A DNA stretch of 7,096 nucleotides from a bacterium (GTDB lineage: Bacteria > Cyanobacteriota > Vampirovibrionia > Obscuribacterales > Obscuribacteraceae). The stretch lies in assembly GCA_030431355.1 (NCBI GenBank), contig JAUIJG010000281.1, forward strand, positions 1 to 7,096, given 5' to 3'. The notes beneath the pieces were generated by a model. It was not told the DNA's origin. It saw only the letters and a list, made by a program, of their open reading frames with translations, and ran no database searches. The first letter of the stretch is position 1; every line of letters begins with the position of its first letter. Shown here in pieces: positions 5,484-7,096 of this stretch. Both the position numbers and the translations under genes were made by a program.

Positions 5484-5615
5484 GTGGTTGTCAAGCAAGG
5501 GGCGGTTTTCGAGGGCGCTGATATAAGGTCCGGCAGAGTTAAGACTCGCATACTGGAGAATGCCTCATCTTTTCGTCGACTGGAAGAAGCCGACTATGTG
5601 CCTGAGTTTTTGTAA
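5484..5615 (+). CDS. Possible 43-residue small protein or gene remnant
   Basis: From GTG 5484 the plus strand is open for 43 codons, ending in TAA 5613-5615. The product, with KQGAVFEGADIRSG near its start and FRRLEEADYVPEFL at its end, has balanced composition and codon use like the neighbouring genes, which makes pure chance less likely. The start is weak: AAGAG directly abuts the GTG. In the same frame an ATG at 5460 is followed five codons later by TGA (5475-5477). That could mean a broken older gene, or merely chance. No family was recognised. The stop lies inside a 6-bp stem with an 18-base loop. It is divergent from the 50-residue gene and lies 139 bases before the esterase. I hold this as a candidate only. 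Confidence 0.3.
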   Translation: MVVKQGAVFEGADIRSGRVKTRILENASSFRRLEEADYVPEFL

Positions 5616-5739
5616 TTGATCTCGCTCAGGGAAATTTCTGAACAAGGAATTTTGAATTTCAGCGCAACTTTTTTATCTCTGACACCGTATTACACTGCAA
5701 AGCTTTATTTTGCGCTTTTTCGATGACAGCTTTTCTGCC

Positions 5740-5745
5740 GGGGGA
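5740..5745 (+). promoter_or_regulatory. Ribosome binding site deciding the ATG start of the esterase
   Basis: GGGGGA ends nine bases before ATG 5755. A TTG at 5710 in the same frame would put 15 non-signal residues before the signal peptide and has no such site. Confidence 0.6.
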
Positions 5746-5754
5746 AATCAAACC

Positions 5755-6792
5755 ATGAACTCGATTAGATACACGGGCATTCTTCTGTCCGGTCTTTTCT
5801 TGCTTTTAGCCCTCTGGTGCTTTGAGGCATCGGCAAAAGACCAAAAGAGATTGAATAGCCATAGATCGAGGCAGGGCTCCGGTCAGGGGTGGTTGCAGAG
5901 TCTTTCGGATCCGAATCGTTGGACTGAAGGTTCAGGCCTTACCCAGTGGAGAACTATCAAATGTGGTGGCAAGGATAGAACATATCTTCTATACACTCCC
6001 CATGGTTCCAAACCTTCATCACCGCTTGTTATCGCCTGCCATGGCGGGGGCGGCAGCGCCCGGCGAATGGATAAACTTACCGGCGGAATAAGCAAGGTAG
6101 CGGACCGAGAGAAATTCATTATTGTCTATCCAGAGGGCCTGGATAAACACTGGAAAGACGGAAGAACCGTTAATTTGACTGAGACCAGCGATGTCGAATT
6201 TATCTCCTCGATGATAGACGAACTTGTTTCAGAAGGGATAGTTGATCCGGCTAGAGTTTACTCCACCGGAATTTCTAATGGTGGATTCTTTTCACTATAT
6301 TTGGCAAAAAAAATCCCACATAAAATAGCCGCCGTGGCTTCTGTTGCTGCAACCCTTCCTGAACTCTACACAAAATTTGAATCCACCGAGCCGATGCCGG
6401 TGCTCTATATCCTGGGCACGGATGATCCCCTGGTGCCCTACAATGGCGGTGAGGTCGGCGGCAAAGTATTGAGAAAGAAGAGAGGGCGAGTCCTCTCCGC
6501 CGGAGGTGCAGTCGACTACTGGTTGACGAATAATGGTATCGGTGACGTGCGACCCAGGCAAGAGAGCCTGGACACGGACAACAGTGATGGAATCTCCATA
6601 CTTATTAAGGATTATCGAAGTGGTGACAAAAAAAGGGATGTGCTTGTTTATGAGATAACAGGCGGCGGGCATACCTGGCCGCGAGGCTGGAAGTATTTGC
6701 CTGAGTGGCTTATTGGAAAGACAGCTTCTGATATCAATGCCAATGAGATCATCTGGAAATTCTTCTCTGAGCATTCAAAAGGGAATAGCTAG
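5755..6792 (+). CDS. Exported PHB-depolymerase / feruloyl-esterase-like alpha/beta hydrolase
   Basis: 345 residues from ATG 5755. Residues 1-27 are a signal peptide (hydrophobic core about 7-22, ending FEASA before KDQ), with no proper lipobox at Cys22, so secretion or periplasmic release by signal peptidase I is predicted. The mature part is the LpqC/PHB-depolymerase-type alpha/beta hydrolase: oxyanion-hole motif HGGGG (96-100), nucleophile Ser174 in GISNGG, acid Asp223 or Asp224 in GTDDPLVPY, and base His306 in GGGHTWP. These enzymes cut esters such as feruloyl or acetyl groups on plant polysaccharide or short polyesters; which one applies here cannot be told from sequence. No carbohydrate-binding or Fn3 domain is attached. 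The gene stands alone on this strand. It is convergent with the sugar kinase gene, with 35 bases between stops and no clear terminator. Confidence 0.93.
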   Translation: MNSIRYTGILLSGLFLLLALWCFEASAKDQKRLNSHRSRQGSGQGWLQSLSDPNRWTEGSGLTQWRTIKCGGKDRTYLLYTPHGSKPSSPLVIACHGGGGSARRMDKLTGGISKVADREKFIIVYPEGLDKHWKDGRTVNLTETSDVEFISSMIDELVSEGIVDPARVYSTGISNGGFFSLYLAKKIPHKIAAVASVAATLPELYTKFESTEPMPVLYILGTDDPLVPYNGGEVGGKVLRKKRGRVLSAGGAVDYWLTNNGIGDVRPRQESLDTDNSDGISILIKDYRSGDKKRDVLVYEITGGGHTWPRGWKYLPEWLIGKTASDINANEIIWKFFSEHSKGNS

Positions 6793-6827
6793 AAAGAGCT
6801 TAGACCCAGAGACCGGACTCGCAAGAA

Positions 6828-7096
6828 CTACTGATGCGGAGCGCTTTTAACGAGAGTCTCGACCTCATCCCTGGTGGGAAGCGATTCATGGGCACTGATA
6901 CTGCGAGTGGTGAGGGCGCCAACTGCTGAGGCAAAGATTCCTGTTGTCCTTAGTTCTTCTTTCGACATTGTTCTTAAATGTTCATTGAGACCGACATCTT
7001 TCCTCTGGGTCTCTTTTAGATAGTGAAGAAAACCAGCCATGTATGCGTCACCAGCTCCTACTCCGGCCACGGTCTCAACTTTGAAAGGAGGAATCA
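6828..7096 (-). CDS. PfkB-family carbohydrate kinase, C-terminal fragment (5' end outside window)
   Basis: On the minus strand the frame is open from the window edge to TAG 6830-6828, giving 88 residues of a C-terminus. A GTG at 7070 is an internal valine, not a start, because the conserved sequence continues upstream (IPPFKVET). The signature VGAGDAYMAGFL is PfkB motif 2: the GAGD aspartate is the catalytic base that activates the sugar hydroxyl, and the adjoining glycines form the anion hole. The following helix (TTGIFASAVGALTT) and the LPTRDEVETLV end are typical of fructokinase-like members. The substrate (fructose, ribose, 2-keto-3-deoxygluconate, 5-dehydro-2-deoxygluconate or other) cannot be decided without the N-terminal part. 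It is convergent with the esterase gene. Confidence 0.92.
   Translation of the reverse strand, partial: IPPFKVETVAGVGAGDAYMAGFLHYLKETQRKDVGLNEHLRTMSKEELRTTGIFASAVGALTTRSISAHESLPTRDEVETLVKSAPHQ

Larger units (their letters stand above)
5420..5754. other. Intergenic region between the 50-residue gene and the esterase
   Basis: It carries the leader regions of two divergent genes. In it are a doubtful 43-codon plus-strand ORF (5484-5615), a stem CCTGAG/CTCAGG (5601-5606 with 5625-5630) over that ORF's stop, and the esterase ribosome site. TATTAC (5688-5693) could be a -10 box for the esterase, but no fair -35 was found. I saw no RNA gene. Confidence 0.5.

Noticed and set aside
5316..5498. 60-codon minus-strand frame rich in His, Asp and Tyr
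   Set aside because: It has a TTG start without a ribosome site and overlaps the much better supported 50-residue frame on the same strand.

Overview
The window reads as an ordinary bacterial chromosome segment of intermediate GC. It has ten well or fairly supported genes and one doubtful short one. Several starts are TTG rather than ATG (CPBP protease, yedF). No mobile element, phage gene, CRISPR array, tRNA or rRNA was recognised. The 42-residue kinesin-light-chain-type TPR protein, the CPBP protease with a long soluble insert, and the SelD/YedF pair would fit an environmental lineage such as the Obscuribacterales (Melainabacteria), but this is a guess from gene flavour and is not proven here.

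Left part (1-3047, all minus strand): an incomplete TPR-repeat protein that runs off the left edge, a CPBP-family intramembrane protease with a TTG start, an unrecognised 101-residue single-span membrane protein with an acidic, Gly/Phe/Tyr-rich tail, and a 68-residue ribbon-helix-helix DNA-binding protein. The 213-base gap between the protease and the small membrane protein holds three separate inverted repeats. One is a 15-base-arm hairpin directly upstream of the protease ribosome binding site.

Middle (3048-5194, plus strand): a 381-base divergent intergenic region, then selD (selenophosphate synthase, Cys form) and yedF (TusA domain plus DsrE-like domain, a selenium-metabolism marker) as a two-gene operon with a 17-base gap. 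The operon ends in a 12-bp hairpin that overlaps the yedF stop codon. No other selenium genes (selA, selB, selC, selU/ybbB) lie in the window.

Right part (5195-7096): a convergent 50-residue hydrophobic small protein on the minus strand, a 335-base gap that contains a doubtful 43-codon ORF, an exported PHB-depolymerase/feruloyl-esterase-like alpha/beta hydrolase on the plus strand, and, convergent to it, the C-terminal end of a PfkB-family sugar kinase that runs off the right edge.

The most novel-looking items are the 50-residue membrane protein, the 101-residue membrane protein with its repeat-like tail, and the structured DNA upstream of the CPBP protease. No known multi-gene defence or mobile system was found.
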